Counted from the stretch's first letter, positions 23,024-32,893 are shown. The stretch: 64,000 bases of DNA from Lentzea xinjiangensis (GCF_900110955.1 NZ_FOFR01000014.1:124001-188000); one strand, 5' to 3'. The notes: a model not told the origin generated them from the letters alone. Numbers and translations are program-made.

Positions 23024-25861
23024 ATGGGGGTGGACGTCGGTCTGCTCGGCGAGGTGACCGCACAGGTCGATGGGCGGACGGTGGATCTCGGGCCTGCCAA
23101 GCGGCGGTGCGTGCTGGCGGCGCTGGCTGCCGATGCGGGCCGGGTGGTGCCGGCGGATCGGCTGGTGGAGCAGGTGTGGGGCCCGGACAGGCCGCGGCGT
23201 GCGCGGGCAGCGTTGCACAGCCACATCTCGCGGCTGCGACGAACACTGCTCGGGGCGGCTGGCGTGGGAATCGTCCTGCGCTCCGGCGGCTACCTCTTGA
23301 CGGTGGACCATGCTGATCATCCGGTGGATCTGCACCGGTTCCGGGATCTGCGCACCCGTGCCCGCGACGCCGACGACCGGCAGGCAGTGGAGCTGTTGAC
23401 CGAGGCGGTGGCGTTGTGGCGTGGGGAACCGTTGACCGGCTTGACCGGACAGTGGGCGGAGGCCGAGCGTGACCGGCTGCGGCAGGAACTGCTGGCGACC
23501 GAGCACGACCTGATCGACGCCCGGCTGCGGGTCGGCCAGGGCGAGGAGCTGGTCGTGGAACTCGCGGCGCGTGCTGCGCGGTATCCGTTGGACGAGCGGG
23601 TGGCTGGGCAGTACCTGCTCGCCTTGCACCGGGCCGGGCGGTCCGCGGATGCCTTGGAGTACTACCGGCAGTTGCGGGACCGGCTGGTCGAGGAACTCGG
23701 TGCCGACCCCGGCGCCCCGCTGCAGGAGCTGCACCAGCGGATCCTGGCCGCGGACTCGGCGCTGTCCACCCGGCCCGGCGGCGGCGTGACCGCGCCGGTG
23801 GTGGTGCCCCGGCAACTACCCGCCGCACCATCGCACTTCACCGGCAGGGAAACCGATCTCGCCGCGCTGACCGCCGCTTTGGAGCAGGCGGGGCGGGACC
23901 GGACAGTGGTGATCTCGGCGATCGGCGGTGCGGGCGGGATCGGCAAGACCTGGCTGGCCCTGACGTGGGCGCACCAGCACGCCGAGCGGTTCCCCGACGG
24001 GCGGCTGTTCGTGGACCTGCACGGGTTCAGCCCCACGCAAGAACCGATGCCCCCCGAGGTGGCGATCCGCGGGTTCCTCGACGCCCTGGGAGTCGATCCC
24101 GGCCGGATCCCGACCGATCTGCACGCACAGGCCGCGCTGTACCGGAGCCTGGTCGCGGACCGGCGGATGGTGGTGGTGCTGGACAACGCCGTCACCGCTG
24201 AGCAGGTCGTTCCACTGCTGCCCGGCAGCCCGGCCTGCACCGTGCTGATCACCAGCCGCTCCCGGCTCGCCTCGCTGATCGACCGGCACGGCGCCCGGCA
24301 CCTGCGACTCGACGTGCTCACCCGTGAGGAGGCGCGCGCTCTGCTCGCCGCACGCATCGGCGCCGGCAACGTCGCCGCCGAACCTGAAGCCGTGGACGAG
24401 CTGGTCGAGTCGTGCGGGGGCTATCCGCTGGCGCTGTCGATCACTGCCCGCCACGCTGCCACCCGTCCCGGTCTTCCTCTGGCCGAGGTCGCCGCCGAGC
24501 TGCGTGAGCTGGGGTTGGAGATGCTCGACCACGACACCGACCCCGCCGCCAGCCTGCCCGCCGTCCTGTCCTGGTCCCTGCGCCGGCTCACCGACGAACA
24601 CCGCACCGTGTTCGCGCTGCTGGGCATCGCCCCCGGCCCCGACACCACCCTGCCCGCCGTGGCAGCCCTCACCGGCCTGCCCCCGGCCCGCGCCCGCAAA
24701 GCGCTGTCGGCGTTGGAGGACGCGTCCCTGGTCGAACGGCGGCCGGGCGGCCGGTACGGGATGCACGACCTGGTCCGCGCCTACGCCACCACCATCGCTC
24801 GCCAGCTACCCCACGAGGTGCGGGACACGGCCCTGGTGCGAGTGATGGACTTCCACCTGCACACCGTCCACGCCGCCGACCACCTCCTGAACCCCCACCG
24901 CACGCACCCGCAACCCGGCCCGCCCGCACCCGGCGTCCACCCGCACCCGCTACCCGACGCCGCAGCCGCGACAGCGTGGCTGGAAGCCGAGCACGCCACC
25001 CTGCTGGCCACCCAGCGAACCGCCGCCGCCCTGGGCCGCCACCACGTCGTCTGGCACCTCGCCCGGGCACTGGACACCTTCCACTACCGGCGGGGGCACC
25101 TGCGCGACACGCTCGCCATGTGGCGGGCCGCACTGGACGCCGCCACCCACCTGCCCAACCCGGCCACCCGCAGTCGCACCCACCGGCACTTCGGTCACAC
25201 CTGCGCCCGGCTCGGCCTGCACGCGGAGGCCACCGAGCACCTCGACCAGGCCCTCTCCCTGGCCATGCGCCACCACGACCCCACCGAACAGGCACACACC
25301 CACCGGGCGCTCGCTTACGCCTGGGAAGAACGGGGGGACGACCGGCGGGCCCTGGATCACGCCCGACACGCCCTCGACCTCTACCGCGCTCTCGGCCAGC
25401 CGGTGCGGGAAGCCGACGCGCTCAACGCGGTGGGCTGGTGCGCGGCGCGCCTGGGCGACTTCGACAACGCCCGCGCCTCCTGCGTCGCCGCCCTCACCCT
25501 GTACCGCCGCCACCACCATCCCGCGGGTGAGGCGACCACCCTGGACAGCCTCGGGTTCATCGCCCACCGCACCGGTGACCACCAGCAGGCCATCGACCAC
25601 TACCACCAGGCCCTGACCCTGTTCCGCACCCTCGGCGACGCCTACCAGGCCGCGGACTCCCTCGACAACGTCGGTCACCCCCACACGGCCCTCGGCCAAC
25701 ACGAGCAGGCACGCCACGTGTGGCGGGAGGCGCTGGAGCTGTACCGGGAACAAGGCCGCCATGACGACGCCGAGCGGGTCCAGCGACAACTCGACGACCT
25801 CGGTCCGGCACAGGAGTCGAGCAGACCTTCCGACGCGGGCGACAACACGCAGAACGCGTGA
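23024..25861 (+). CDS. SARP-type regulator with NB-ARC and TPR domains, 2
   Basis: This 945-residue regulator has the same architecture as the 17375-20092 protein: winged helix (VDVGLLGEVTAQVDGRTVDLG), BTAD domain, NB-ARC with P-loop GAGGIGKTWLALTWAH, and C-terminal TPRs (HAEATEHLDQALSLAM, DHQQAIDHYHQALTLF). The ATG at 23024 follows GAGAGGAGG at a normal distance; an in-frame ATG at 23000 is less well placed. The two SARPs diverge clearly in sequence, so they are not a recent duplicate. The target is unknown, and no antibiotic cluster lies next to it. Confidence 0.92.
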   Translation: MGVDVGLLGEVTAQVDGRTVDLGPAKRRCVLAALAADAGRVVPADRLVEQVWGPDRPRRARAALHSHISRLRRTLLGAAGVGIVLRSGGYLLTVDHADHPVDLHRFRDLRTRARDADDRQAVELLTEAVALWRGEPLTGLTGQWAEAERDRLRQELLATEHDLIDARLRVGQGEELVVELAARAARYPLDERVAGQYLLALHRAGRSADALEYYRQLRDRLVEELGADPGAPLQELHQRILAADSALSTRPGGGVTAPVVVPRQLPAAPSHFTGRETDLAALTAALEQAGRDRTVVISAIGGAGGIGKTWLALTWAHQHAERFPDGRLFVDLHGFSPTQEPMPPEVAIRGFLDALGVDPGRIPTDLHAQAALYRSLVADRRMVVVLDNAVTAEQVVPLLPGSPACTVLITSRSRLASLIDRHGARHLRLDVLTREEARALLAARIGAGNVAAEPEAVDELVESCGGYPLALSITARHAATRPGLPLAEVAAELRELGLEMLDHDTDPAASLPAVLSWSLRRLTDEHRTVFALLGIAPGPDTTLPAVAALTGLPPARARKALSALEDASLVERRPGGRYGMHDLVRAYATTIARQLPHEVRDTALVRVMDFHLHTVHAADHLLNPHRTHPQPGPPAPGVHPHPLPDAAAATAWLEAEHATLLATQRTAAALGRHHVVWHLARALDTFHYRRGHLRDTLAMWRAALDAATHLPNPATRSRTHRHFGHTCARLGLHAEATEHLDQALSLAMRHHDPTEQAHTHRALAYAWEERGDDRRALDHARHALDLYRALGQPVREADALNAVGWCAARLGDFDNARASCVAALTLYRRHHHPAGEATTLDSLGFIAHRTGDHQQAIDHYHQALTLFRTLGDAYQAADSLDNVGHPHTALGQHEQARHVWREALELYREQGRHDDAERVQRQLDDLGPAQESSRPSDAGDNTQNA

Positions 25862-26000
25862 AGCTCAGTACGCCGCGGGCAAATCACAAGCACGCCACTG
25901 ACAGGCCCGCGTCACGGAGGGGCGTTGGCATCTACCCGAGGAAGTGCCACGGGAACCGAAACCCATCATCATTCCGAAGTGGACACCGGGTGCGCCGCGG

Positions 26001-27485
26001 CTACGAGATCGTGACGGGAATGCTCACCCGGACCGGCCCGGCGACCCCGCTGATGACGCCGTCCCCGGCCTTGGGGCCCGCCTGCAGCCGGGCCCGGAAG
26101 GTGATCGTCTGCCCCGGCGCGAGCGTCTGCCCGCCCTCGCACGTGACGGTGTCCTTGCCGGCCGGGCAGCCGACCACCCCGGCGGACGTCTGGCCCGGCC
26201 CGACTGTCTTGATCTTGTCCGGCATCGTCAACGTCAACGTTGGCACCGTGGTGGGCGCCGTGCCGTCGTTGGTGATGCTGATGTTCATCTCGTTGGGCGG
26301 GCCGTCGGTGGTCATGGCGATGCTGCCGGGGGCCGACCCCGACAGCTGGGCCGATCCCGCCGGGACGAACGTCGTGGTCGTGGTGGCCGTCGTGCCGGTG
26401 GTCCCGGCCGAGCCGGTGCCCGGCGCCGAGGGGTCGGCGGCCGGGCCCGCGGAGCTGCCCGTGGGCCCGCTGCCGGCGTTCTGGGTGGAGCCGGGCTGAC
26501 CGGGGCTCTGCGGGGCCGCGGCCGTGGTGCCGGAGGTGACGTCCGGCGCGGCGCCGGGGGTGGTGGCGCCGGGACCGTCCGAGCTCACGACACCGGAGGC
26601 GGCGACGACCACGACGGCGGCGGCCGAGGCGGCGACGCCCAGCCACGACGTCGCGGTGATGCCCACCGCCGCTCCCTTGGTCGCGGTCGCGGCGGCGGCG
26701 AGGTAGCCGGCGGTGCCCGTGCCGAGCACGATGGGCGCGACCAGGCCGCGCAGCGCGCCGTTGACGTCGGCCAGCTCGTTGGCGAGCTTGCGGCACTCGG
26801 CGCAGTCGTCCATGTGCGCGTCGAGCTGGACCGCCTCCCGGCCCTTGAGGCCGCCGCGCGTCCACGAGCCGAGCTTGGTCACCGTGGCGCGGCAGCGATC
26901 CGCGGGTTCGCGGGCCACGTGCGCCTGCAGGAACGCCTTGCGCAGGCCCTCGCGGGCGCGGAACGCCATCGCCGAGACGCCGTTCGGGGTGAGGCCCAGC
27001 AGCGGCGCGATCTCGCCGGGGGACTGGCCCTCGATCGCGGTGTGCCACAGCACGGTCTGCCAGCGCTCCGGCAGCGCGGCGAACGCCGTGGCGGCCAGCG
27101 ACTGGTCGAGGTCCTCCACCGCCTTGTCGCGGAACGGCACGCTGGTCGCCTTCGTGGCGCCGGGGACCTCCTCGACGTTGCCCGCCAGTTCGAGCCGCTT
27201 CTCCTTGCGGGTCCTGTCGTAGGCCGCGTGCCGCACCGCCGTGAGCAGGTAGGGCCGGAACGCCGCGCCGGGGCCGCCGCCGGAGCGCAACGCGGCCAAG
27301 ACCTTGGCGAACGCGTCCGACACGAGGTCGTCGGCGTCCGCGGAGGAGGAGGACAGCTGCAACGCCAGGATGGTGGCTGATCGCACGTGGCGCTCGTAGA
27401 GCGTGCCGTAGGCCTCGACCTTGCCGTCGCGCACGGCGTCGATCAGATCCGCGTCCGACGGCGGTCGTCCACGCTGCCCGATCAA
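26001..27485 (-). CDS. ECF sigma factor fused to a zinc-binding, membrane-anchored secreted tail
   Basis: This is a 494-residue fusion. Residues 1-185 are an ECF sigma factor (region 2 DADDLVSDAFAKVLAALRSG; region 4 LPERWQTVLWHTAIEGQSPGEIAPLLGLTPNGVS). A short zinc-finger-like motif follows, HMDDCAECRKLANEL (HxxxCxxC, as in ZAS anti-sigma domains). Hydrophobic segments near 235-295 come next, then a Thr/Pro/Gly-rich linker, and the protein ends in a beta-sandwich-like domain (MNISITNDGTAPTTVPTLTLTMPDKIKTV ... GQTITFRARLQAG) that would be outside the cell. The sigma factor is thus tethered to its own anti-sigma-like and sensor parts, so release would need proteolysis or a conformational change. 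Confidence 0.9.
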   Translation of the reverse strand: MIGQRGRPPSDADLIDAVRDGKVEAYGTLYERHVRSATILALQLSSSSADADDLVSDAFAKVLAALRSGGGPGAAFRPYLLTAVRHAAYDRTRKEKRLELAGNVEEVPGATKATSVPFRDKAVEDLDQSLAATAFAALPERWQTVLWHTAIEGQSPGEIAPLLGLTPNGVSAMAFRAREGLRKAFLQAHVAREPADRCRATVTKLGSWTRGGLKGREAVQLDAHMDDCAECRKLANELADVNGALRGLVAPIVLGTGTAGYLAAAATATKGAAVGITATSWLGVAASAAAVVVVAASGVVSSDGPGATTPGAAPDVTSGTTAAAPQSPGQPGSTQNAGSGPTGSSAGPAADPSAPGTGSAGTTGTTATTTTTFVPAGSAQLSGSAPGSIAMTTDGPPNEMNISITNDGTAPTTVPTLTLTMPDKIKTVGPGQTSAGVVGCPAGKDTVTCEGGQTLAPGQTITFRARLQAGPKAGDGVISGVAGPVRVSIPVTIS

Positions 27486-27747
27486 GAATGCCGCCTAACG
27501 TCATGCCTTGGAGTGATACGCGGACCCTATCGAGATCACTCAACGCGAACAATCCACGCATCCGAACCTGATGTAATAAAGACGTTGAGGGGGCCCGAAT
27601 CTTGACCAACACTGGGCCTATCGGCCCTGGTGTGCACCTACGTCACGTGCCTGGCCGTCCGGCGGGGCCGGCGCGCGGGTGTCCGGAATCCGGACGAATC
27701 ACGGCGGCGGACGAACCCCGAAGTCCACATAGGACTTGCCGCGACCG

Positions 27748-28149
27748 CTACGACCGCACCGCCGCCGCCAGCTCTCCCGCCGTGGCCCGCACCGCGGGAG
27801 TGTCGTACCGGGCGCACTCCGCCAGCGCGCCCCGCAGCGCACGGCCTGCGCGAGGTCTCCCGCGCCTCGCCGGACCGTCCCGCGTCCATCAGGACCAGCC
27901 CCCGGTTCTCGCCGATCAGGTAGCCGACGCGGCCGAACAGCTCGACGGACCGGCGGCCGAGCCGCAGTACCAGGTCCACGCCTCGGTCAGGGTGTCGCGG
28001 ACCGGGACCGCCGCGGCCTGTTCGTGCACCGCCAGCGCCTCGTGCAGCGCGTAGAGCGACCACGACAGGTAGTTCCGCTGCTCGGCCGTGCTCCTGGCGT
28101 CGCCCAGCCGTCGTGCGGCGGCGGCATCGGCACCGAGGACTCGCGCCAC
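27748..28149 (-). pseudogene. Remnant of a TPR-containing regulator
   Basis: Leftward fragments in different frames read as one decayed TPR protein: LGDARSTAEQRNYLSWSLYALHEALAVHEQAAA near 28120-28020, then RSVELFGRVGYLIGENRGLVLMDAGR near 27960-27880, and finally RALRGALAECARYDTPAVRATAGELAAAVRS ending in TAG at 27748. The pieces follow the order of a normal TPR tail but need two frame changes and a deletion. No intact start remains. Upstream (27486-27747) only the sigma-fusion promoter region and a short hairpin (27607-27632) are seen. Confidence 0.65.
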
Positions 28150-28339
28150 AGCTCGCCCGCGCCAGCGCGAGAACGTGCTCGCCCTACGTGTGGCTGGCCG
28201 TCCTGGCGCTGGACTGGTGCGCGGTGGACGTGCTCAGGACCGCTCCGCGCCTCGGAACCACCCCGCTCCGATCCGCGGCGGCACCGGTGGCGGACCGCTC
28301 GTCGGGTCCGCCCGAGCGGCTCGGGTACCTTCGCTGGTC

Positions 28340-29605
28340 ATGCCGGATGATCTTCCGTCGCGCCCGCCGGCCGACCGCCTCGTCCCCGGCCGGACCACGA
28401 GCACCCGACGGACGGCCGCGGTGGCCGAGCAGCGGCTGCTGAGGTTCGCGCCGCTGGTGCTGTGCCTGTCGGTCGCCGTCCACGCCTGGGTCCTGGGCGA
28501 CCCGGCGGACTGGGGGATGATCGACCTCAAGGTGTACTGGAGCCTCGCCCCGAACGTCCTCGCCGACCGGCTCTACGCGATCACCATGCCGTTCACGGCC
28601 GACTTCCCGCTGCCGTTCACCTACCCGCCGTTCGCGGCGGCGGTGTTCCTGCCGCTGTCGGCGTTGCCGTGGGTCGTCGCGCGCGTGTTCTGGCAGGTGC
28701 TGTCGCTGGTCTGCCTGTGGTGGCTGGTGCGGACGGCGTTGGTGCTGCTGGCCGCCAGGGCCGGCCGGCCCTTCGACGGCACCTGGTCGCGCCGGGCGCT
28801 GCTGTGGACCGCGCTGTTCCTGTGGTGCGAGCCGGTGCGCAAGACCCTCGACTTCGGGCAGATCAACCTCGTCCTGGTCGCCGGGGTGTTCGCGGCGGTG
28901 GTGGCGGCCCGGCAGCCGATGGCGGGCCTCGGCGTCGGGGTGGGCGTCGGGATGAAGCTCACGCCGGGGATCTCGGTGCTGTACTTCCTCGCGACGCGCA
29001 GGTTCGCCGCGGCGGCGTGGTCGGTCGTGGGCTTCGCCGCCACCGTGGCGCTGGGCTTCCTCGTGTCGGCGCCGGACTCGTGGCGGTACTGGTTCGAGCT
29101 GCTCGGCGCGGCCGACCGCGTGGGGCCGGTGGGGTCGGTGATCAACCAGTCGCTGCGCGGCGCGTTGTCCCGCTCGCTCGGCCACGACGTCGGGATGTCG
29201 TGGCCGTGGCTCCTCGCGGTGGCGGTCTCCGCCGCGCTGACGTGGTTCGCCCTGCGCGCCGCGGTCAGGGCCGGCGACACGGTGGCCGCGGTGGTCGTGG
29301 TGCAGCTCTTCGGGCTGTTGGTGTCCCCGATCTCCTGGAGCCACCACTGGCTGTGGGTGATCCCGCTGGTGCTGTGGCTGGTCCACCCGCTGCGCGGCCC
29401 GGCGCTCGCCGCGGTGTGGGCGCTCGCGGTCGGTTCGGACCTGATCACCTTCCTGATCGACCTGCAGCCGTCGATCTGGGAGATCCCGAGGCCGTGGCCG
29501 CTCGCCGTGCTCGGCTGGGTGTACCCGGCGCTCGCACTGGTCACCCTGGCGCTGACGCCGAGGCTGCTGCGCGCCGAAGACCGCACCGCGCTCCACAAGA
29601 CGTAG
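28340..29605 (+). CDS. GT87-family polyprenyl-phosphomannose-dependent mannosyltransferase-like protein, 1
   Basis: This 421-residue integral membrane protein has about ten hydrophobic segments. The first extracytoplasmic loop holds MIDLKVYWS, the acidic catalytic site region of GT-C enzymes, followed by FPLPFTYPPFAAAVFLPL, DFGQINLVL and INQSLRGALSR, all hallmarks of GT87 (DUF2029). GT87 enzymes transfer mannose from polyprenyl-phosphate-mannose to phosphatidylinositol mannosides, lipomannan or proteins in actinobacteria. ATG 28340 was chosen as the first Met after the remnant. It is followed closely by a paralogue. Confidence 0.88.
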   Translation: MPDDLPSRPPADRLVPGRTTSTRRTAAVAEQRLLRFAPLVLCLSVAVHAWVLGDPADWGMIDLKVYWSLAPNVLADRLYAITMPFTADFPLPFTYPPFAAAVFLPLSALPWVVARVFWQVLSLVCLWWLVRTALVLLAARAGRPFDGTWSRRALLWTALFLWCEPVRKTLDFGQINLVLVAGVFAAVVAARQPMAGLGVGVGVGMKLTPGISVLYFLATRRFAAAAWSVVGFAATVALGFLVSAPDSWRYWFELLGAADRVGPVGSVINQSLRGALSRSLGHDVGMSWPWLLAVAVSAALTWFALRAAVRAGDTVAAVVVVQLFGLLVSPISWSHHWLWVIPLVLWLVHPLRGPALAAVWALAVGSDLITFLIDLQPSIWEIPRPWPLAVLGWVYPALALVTLALTPRLLRAEDRTALHKT

Positions 29606-29617
29606 GGGCAGACCACA

Positions 29618-30853
29618 TTGCACACGCTGGAACGGCGGCTGCTGGCCGTCGCACCGTGGCTGCTGGCGATCTCGGTGCTGGTGCGCGCGTGGGTCGTCGT
29701 CACCGGTTTCGGCAACGACTCGATCGACCTGCGCGTCTACTGGTCGCTGACCCCGCACCTGCTCGGCGGCGACCTGTACGAGGTGTACTCCCCGCACTCG
29801 CCGCCGGACTTCCCGCTGCCGTTCACCTACCCGCCGTTCGGGGCGCTGGTCTTCCTGCCCATGACGTGGCTGCCCTGGGGCGTGGCCCAGTGGACCTTCC
29901 GCGTGCTGTCGGTGCTGTGCCTGTACTGGGTGGTGCGCGTGGCGCTGCGGCTGGTCGCGGGCGAGGCCTGGACGACCTGCGCGCGGCCGTGGCGGCAACG
30001 GGCGGTGCTGTGGACCGCGGTGCTGCTCTGGATGATGCCGGTCTTCCACACGCTGGAGTTCGGCCAGATCAACCTGGTGCTGGCGGGCGTCGTGCTGGCG
30101 GCGATGGCCGCGCGGGACGATCGCGTGGCGGGGGCGGGCGTCGGCCTCGCGTCCGGGGTGAAGCTCGTCCCGGCGATCTCCGGCCTCTACCTCCTCGCCA
30201 CCCGCAGGTTCGCCGCGGCGGCCTGGTCGGTGGCCGCGTTCCTGGTCAGCGTCGGCCTGGGCTTCCTGGTGAACGTCGAGCAGGCGCGACAGTACTGGTT
30301 CCTGCTGTTCGCCGACCCGGGCCGGGTCGGCCCGGTCGCGACCGCGCACAACCAGTCGCTGCGCGGGGCGTTGTCCCGCTCCTTCGGCCACGACGTCGGG
30401 ATGTCGTGGCCGTGGCTCGTCACGGCGGCCGTCGCGGTAGTGATCGCCGCATTCGCGCTGAGAGCAGCGGTGCGCGCGGGCGATGCGTTGATGGGCGTGC
30501 TGTCGGTGCAGTTCCTCGGGCTGTTGCTGTCCCCGATCTCGTGGGACCACCACTGGGTGTGGGTCGCGCCGTTGCTGATCTGGTCCGTGCACAGGAAAAT
30601 CGCGACCTGGGCACGTGCGACGCTGCTGGCGCTGTGGTGCCCTGTCATGTGTTTGGACGTGATCGCGTTCCAGTTGCACCGCCAGCCGACGATCTGGACG
30701 GTCAGCCGTCCCGGCTGGCTTTCGCTGATCGGGTGGGCCTATCCGGCGTTCGCACTCGTCACGCTGGTCGTGGTGGCGGTCGCGCTCAAGGCCTCGGCGC
30801 CGCGTGCGGGCGCTCGACCGGAGTGGGCGTTCGCACGTCGCCGTTCTCCTTGA
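29618..30853 (+). CDS. GT87-family mannosyltransferase-like protein, 2
   Basis: This 411-residue paralogue of the preceding gene lies 12 bases downstream, so the two form an operon. It begins at a TTG (29618), since no ATG or GTG lies nearer the first membrane segment. Shared motifs are SIDLRVYWSLTPHLL, FPLPFTYPPFGALVF, FGQINLVLAG, HNQSLRGALSRSFGHDVGMSWPW and SWDHHWVW. Tandem GT87 genes suggest successive additions in a mannan or a heterodimer; neither is shown. Its 3-prime end overlaps the convergent VanZ gene by 68 bases. Confidence 0.87.
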   Translation: MHTLERRLLAVAPWLLAISVLVRAWVVVTGFGNDSIDLRVYWSLTPHLLGGDLYEVYSPHSPPDFPLPFTYPPFGALVFLPMTWLPWGVAQWTFRVLSVLCLYWVVRVALRLVAGEAWTTCARPWRQRAVLWTAVLLWMMPVFHTLEFGQINLVLAGVVLAAMAARDDRVAGAGVGLASGVKLVPAISGLYLLATRRFAAAAWSVAAFLVSVGLGFLVNVEQARQYWFLLFADPGRVGPVATAHNQSLRGALSRSFGHDVGMSWPWLVTAAVAVVIAAFALRAAVRAGDALMGVLSVQFLGLLLSPISWDHHWVWVAPLLIWSVHRKIATWARATLLALWCPVMCLDVIAFQLHRQPTIWTVSRPGWLSLIGWAYPAFALVTLVVVAVALKASAPRAGARPEWAFARRRSP

Positions 30854-31886
30854 GCAGCACGCGGGTTCCGGCGGCCTGGTCGTGCCAGCCGCGCTGGTCC
30901 CGCCGGAAGACCGGCACGACGAACGTCCCGACGACGACCAGCGTGATGACGGCGAGGTCCAGCGCGGCGTTGTCGATCAGCGGTGACACCACGACCGCGT
31001 AGGCCATGAGCCCGGTGACGCCGAGCAGCTCGCGCACCGCGAGCCGCAGCGGGTTCGCGGCAGAGCCGTCGTCGCGGCGAACCCGGTACCGCAGCAACCA
31101 CCCGCCGGCCGTCGTCCCGCGGGCCACCGCGGGCACCACGACGCGCGCCACCGCGAGCGCCCCGAGCGCCCACCGCAGGTCGGCCGGCAGCACCAGCTTC
31201 GCGACCACGGCCACCAGCATCAGGTCGAAGACCAGCCCGAGCAGCCGCCGGGGCACGGTCGCGGTCCCGGTGGGCGCGGTCGCGTCGGTCGAGTCCGGCA
31301 GCCTCGGCACCACGAGCGCGACCGGTGCGATCATCCACCCCAGCAGGGACCCGGCGGTGTTCGAGATCAGGTCGTCCACGTCGGAGATCCGGTACGGGCA
31401 GGGGTAGTAGCCGAAGTTGCCGGTGTACTGGACGACCTCCACCGCCAGCGAGACGCCGAGGCCGATGGCGACGACGGCGAGAGGTCCCTTGCCGTAGGCC
31501 TTGCGCAGAACCACACCCAGCGGAACGAACAACGCGACGTTGAACATCTGCTGCAGGAACGCCGACGACGTCACCATCGCCGTGATGCCGGACTGCCCGC
31601 TGGCCGCCATGTTGTTGCGCATGTCGGTGACCCACTGGAACGGCACGGTGGAGAGCATCTGCTCGCCCTGGCACAACCGCGAGGCGTCAGCGGGGAACGG
31701 CAGGAAGATCAGTGCCAAGGCGACCAGACCGTAGGCCAGCAGGCCGTACAGCACGAACGCCCGGCGCGGCTCCACCCGCCCGAAACGCCAGTAGTGCAAC
31801 AACACCAGGGGAAGGAGCGCCAACGCTCCCACGCCCACGAAAGCCAGGAATCCCGTTCGAGCGGTTTCCCAGTACGACGCCACCAT
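30786..31886 (-). CDS. VanZ-like and RDD-domain membrane protein
   Basis: This 366-residue membrane protein has two modules. The N-terminal part (about 1-190) is VanZ-like, with FLPFPADAS, FNVALFVPLGVVLRKAY and SLAVEVVQYTGNFGYYPCPYRISDVDDLISNTAGSLLGW (the conserved E-Q and D-D-L-N-T-G positions). The C-terminal part (about 210-345) is an RDD domain (RRLLGLVFDLMLVAVVAKL, RGTTAGGWLLRYRVRRDDG). VanZ relatives are linked to glycopeptide tolerance in enterococci, but most actinobacterial members have no known function. The start at 31886 gives the first membrane segment directly. Confidence 0.88.
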   Translation of the reverse strand: MVASYWETARTGFLAFVGVGALALLPLVLLHYWRFGRVEPRRAFVLYGLLAYGLVALALIFLPFPADASRLCQGEQMLSTVPFQWVTDMRNNMAASGQSGITAMVTSSAFLQQMFNVALFVPLGVVLRKAYGKGPLAVVAIGLGVSLAVEVVQYTGNFGYYPCPYRISDVDDLISNTAGSLLGWMIAPVALVVPRLPDSTDATAPTGTATVPRRLLGLVFDLMLVAVVAKLVLPADLRWALGALAVARVVVPAVARGTTAGGWLLRYRVRRDDGSAANPLRLAVRELLGVTGLMAYAVVVSPLIDNAALDLAVITLVVVGTFVVPVFRRDQRGWHDQAAGTRVLLKENGDVRTPTPVERPHAAPRP

Positions 31887-32024
31887 TGCTCACCGCTCCG
31901 ACCTCGTGTCCGCGCACTGAACGGTCCTATGCCCAAGGCGGCGTTTTCCCAAACCAAGATCGGCGAAGATGCGGCGGACGGCCGCAGAGCGTGCGACCGG
32001 CCGCCGCATCCGTCCACAAAGGAC

Positions 32025-32354
32025 TCAACTGGACTCGGGAAGCGTCAGCGCCGAGTCCTCCGGCCGGGTCGTCGCCGGGGTGGTCGTGAGGTCGCGCAGG
32101 GCGGCGTTGCGCGCGGCCAGCGCCTCGGCGGTGCCGGGGAACAGCGCCGCGTCGCCCTCGTCGACCAGGCCCTGGTTCGCCTCGACGAACGGCCGGAGCC
32201 CGCGCTCGTACGCCTCGAACGCGGCCGGGTGGCCGGAGGCCGTGCCCAGGTGGCCCGCCAGCACGTAGGCGCCGACCAGGGCGAGGCTCGACCCCTGCCC
32301 GGTCGGGAACGACGCGGCGTGGTCAACGCCCCGGTGCGGCTGGCCGCTCATCAC
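32025..32354 (-). pseudogene. C-terminal remnant of an FAD-dependent monooxygenase
   Basis: Only about 100 residues remain: SFPTGQGSSLALVGAYVLAGHLGTASGHPAAFEAYERGLRPFVEANQGLVDEGDAALFP. This is the C-terminal part of class A flavin monooxygenases, where the GDA-x-x-PxxGQG motif contacts FAD. The N-terminal Rossmann fold and the GD motif are gone, and the 5-prime side runs into hydrolase debris. It is not expected to be functional. Confidence 0.7.
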
Positions 32355-32411
32355 GAGGCGCCGCGGTGCGCCGAGGCCGACGTCCGCGGCTGACCGGTGG
32401 TCGTCGCCGGG

Positions 32412-32893
32412 CTACCGGGTGCCGGGCAGCACCGTGAACCTCGACGCCGGGATCGCGGCGGCGAAGGCCTTGCCGTACTCCGGATCGACGACGCGGTCGC
32501 TCTCTCCCCACACGACGTGGACGGGGACGCGCACGTCACCGGGTCGTGCCAGGAGAGCGCGCGGATCTGCGCGGGGGAGAGGCCCCTCACGTCGGCCGGG
32601 GGCGACCTCGACGCCGATCCCGTCCACGATCACGACCTCGCCGACCCGCGGGCTGGCCAGCAGGGCGAGCTCGGCGGCCACCCAGCCGCCGAAGGAGTTG
32701 CCGACCACGGTGATGCCGGTGAGGCCGAGCCGGTCGAGCAGGGCGGCGTAGGCGAGGGCCAGGTCCGCGACGCCGGTGAGCCCCGCCGGTTTCGGTGTGC
32801 CACCGAAGCCGGGGTGCGTGGGCAGCAGCACCCGCGCGTGAGCGCGTTCGGCGAAACCGGCCATGGTCGCCACGCCGCCACCGCCGTGCACGG
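32412..32893 (-). pseudogene. Decayed alpha/beta hydrolase
   Basis: The leftward frame opens at VHGGGGVATMAGFAERAHARVLLPTHPGFG and keeps the nucleophile elbow VVGNSFGGW and the acid region VPVHVVWGESDRVVDPEYGKAF. The middle is damaged: GLSPAQIRALSWHDP appears in another frame and about 30 residues of the cap region are missing. The stop falls before the catalytic His. The N-terminal strand and start codon are also absent. Confidence 0.7.

Noticed and set aside
28184-30679. 831-codon open frame on the minus strand
   Set aside because: It is antisense to two recognisable GT87 genes, with His/Arg/Gln-rich low-complexity translation. A shadow frame.
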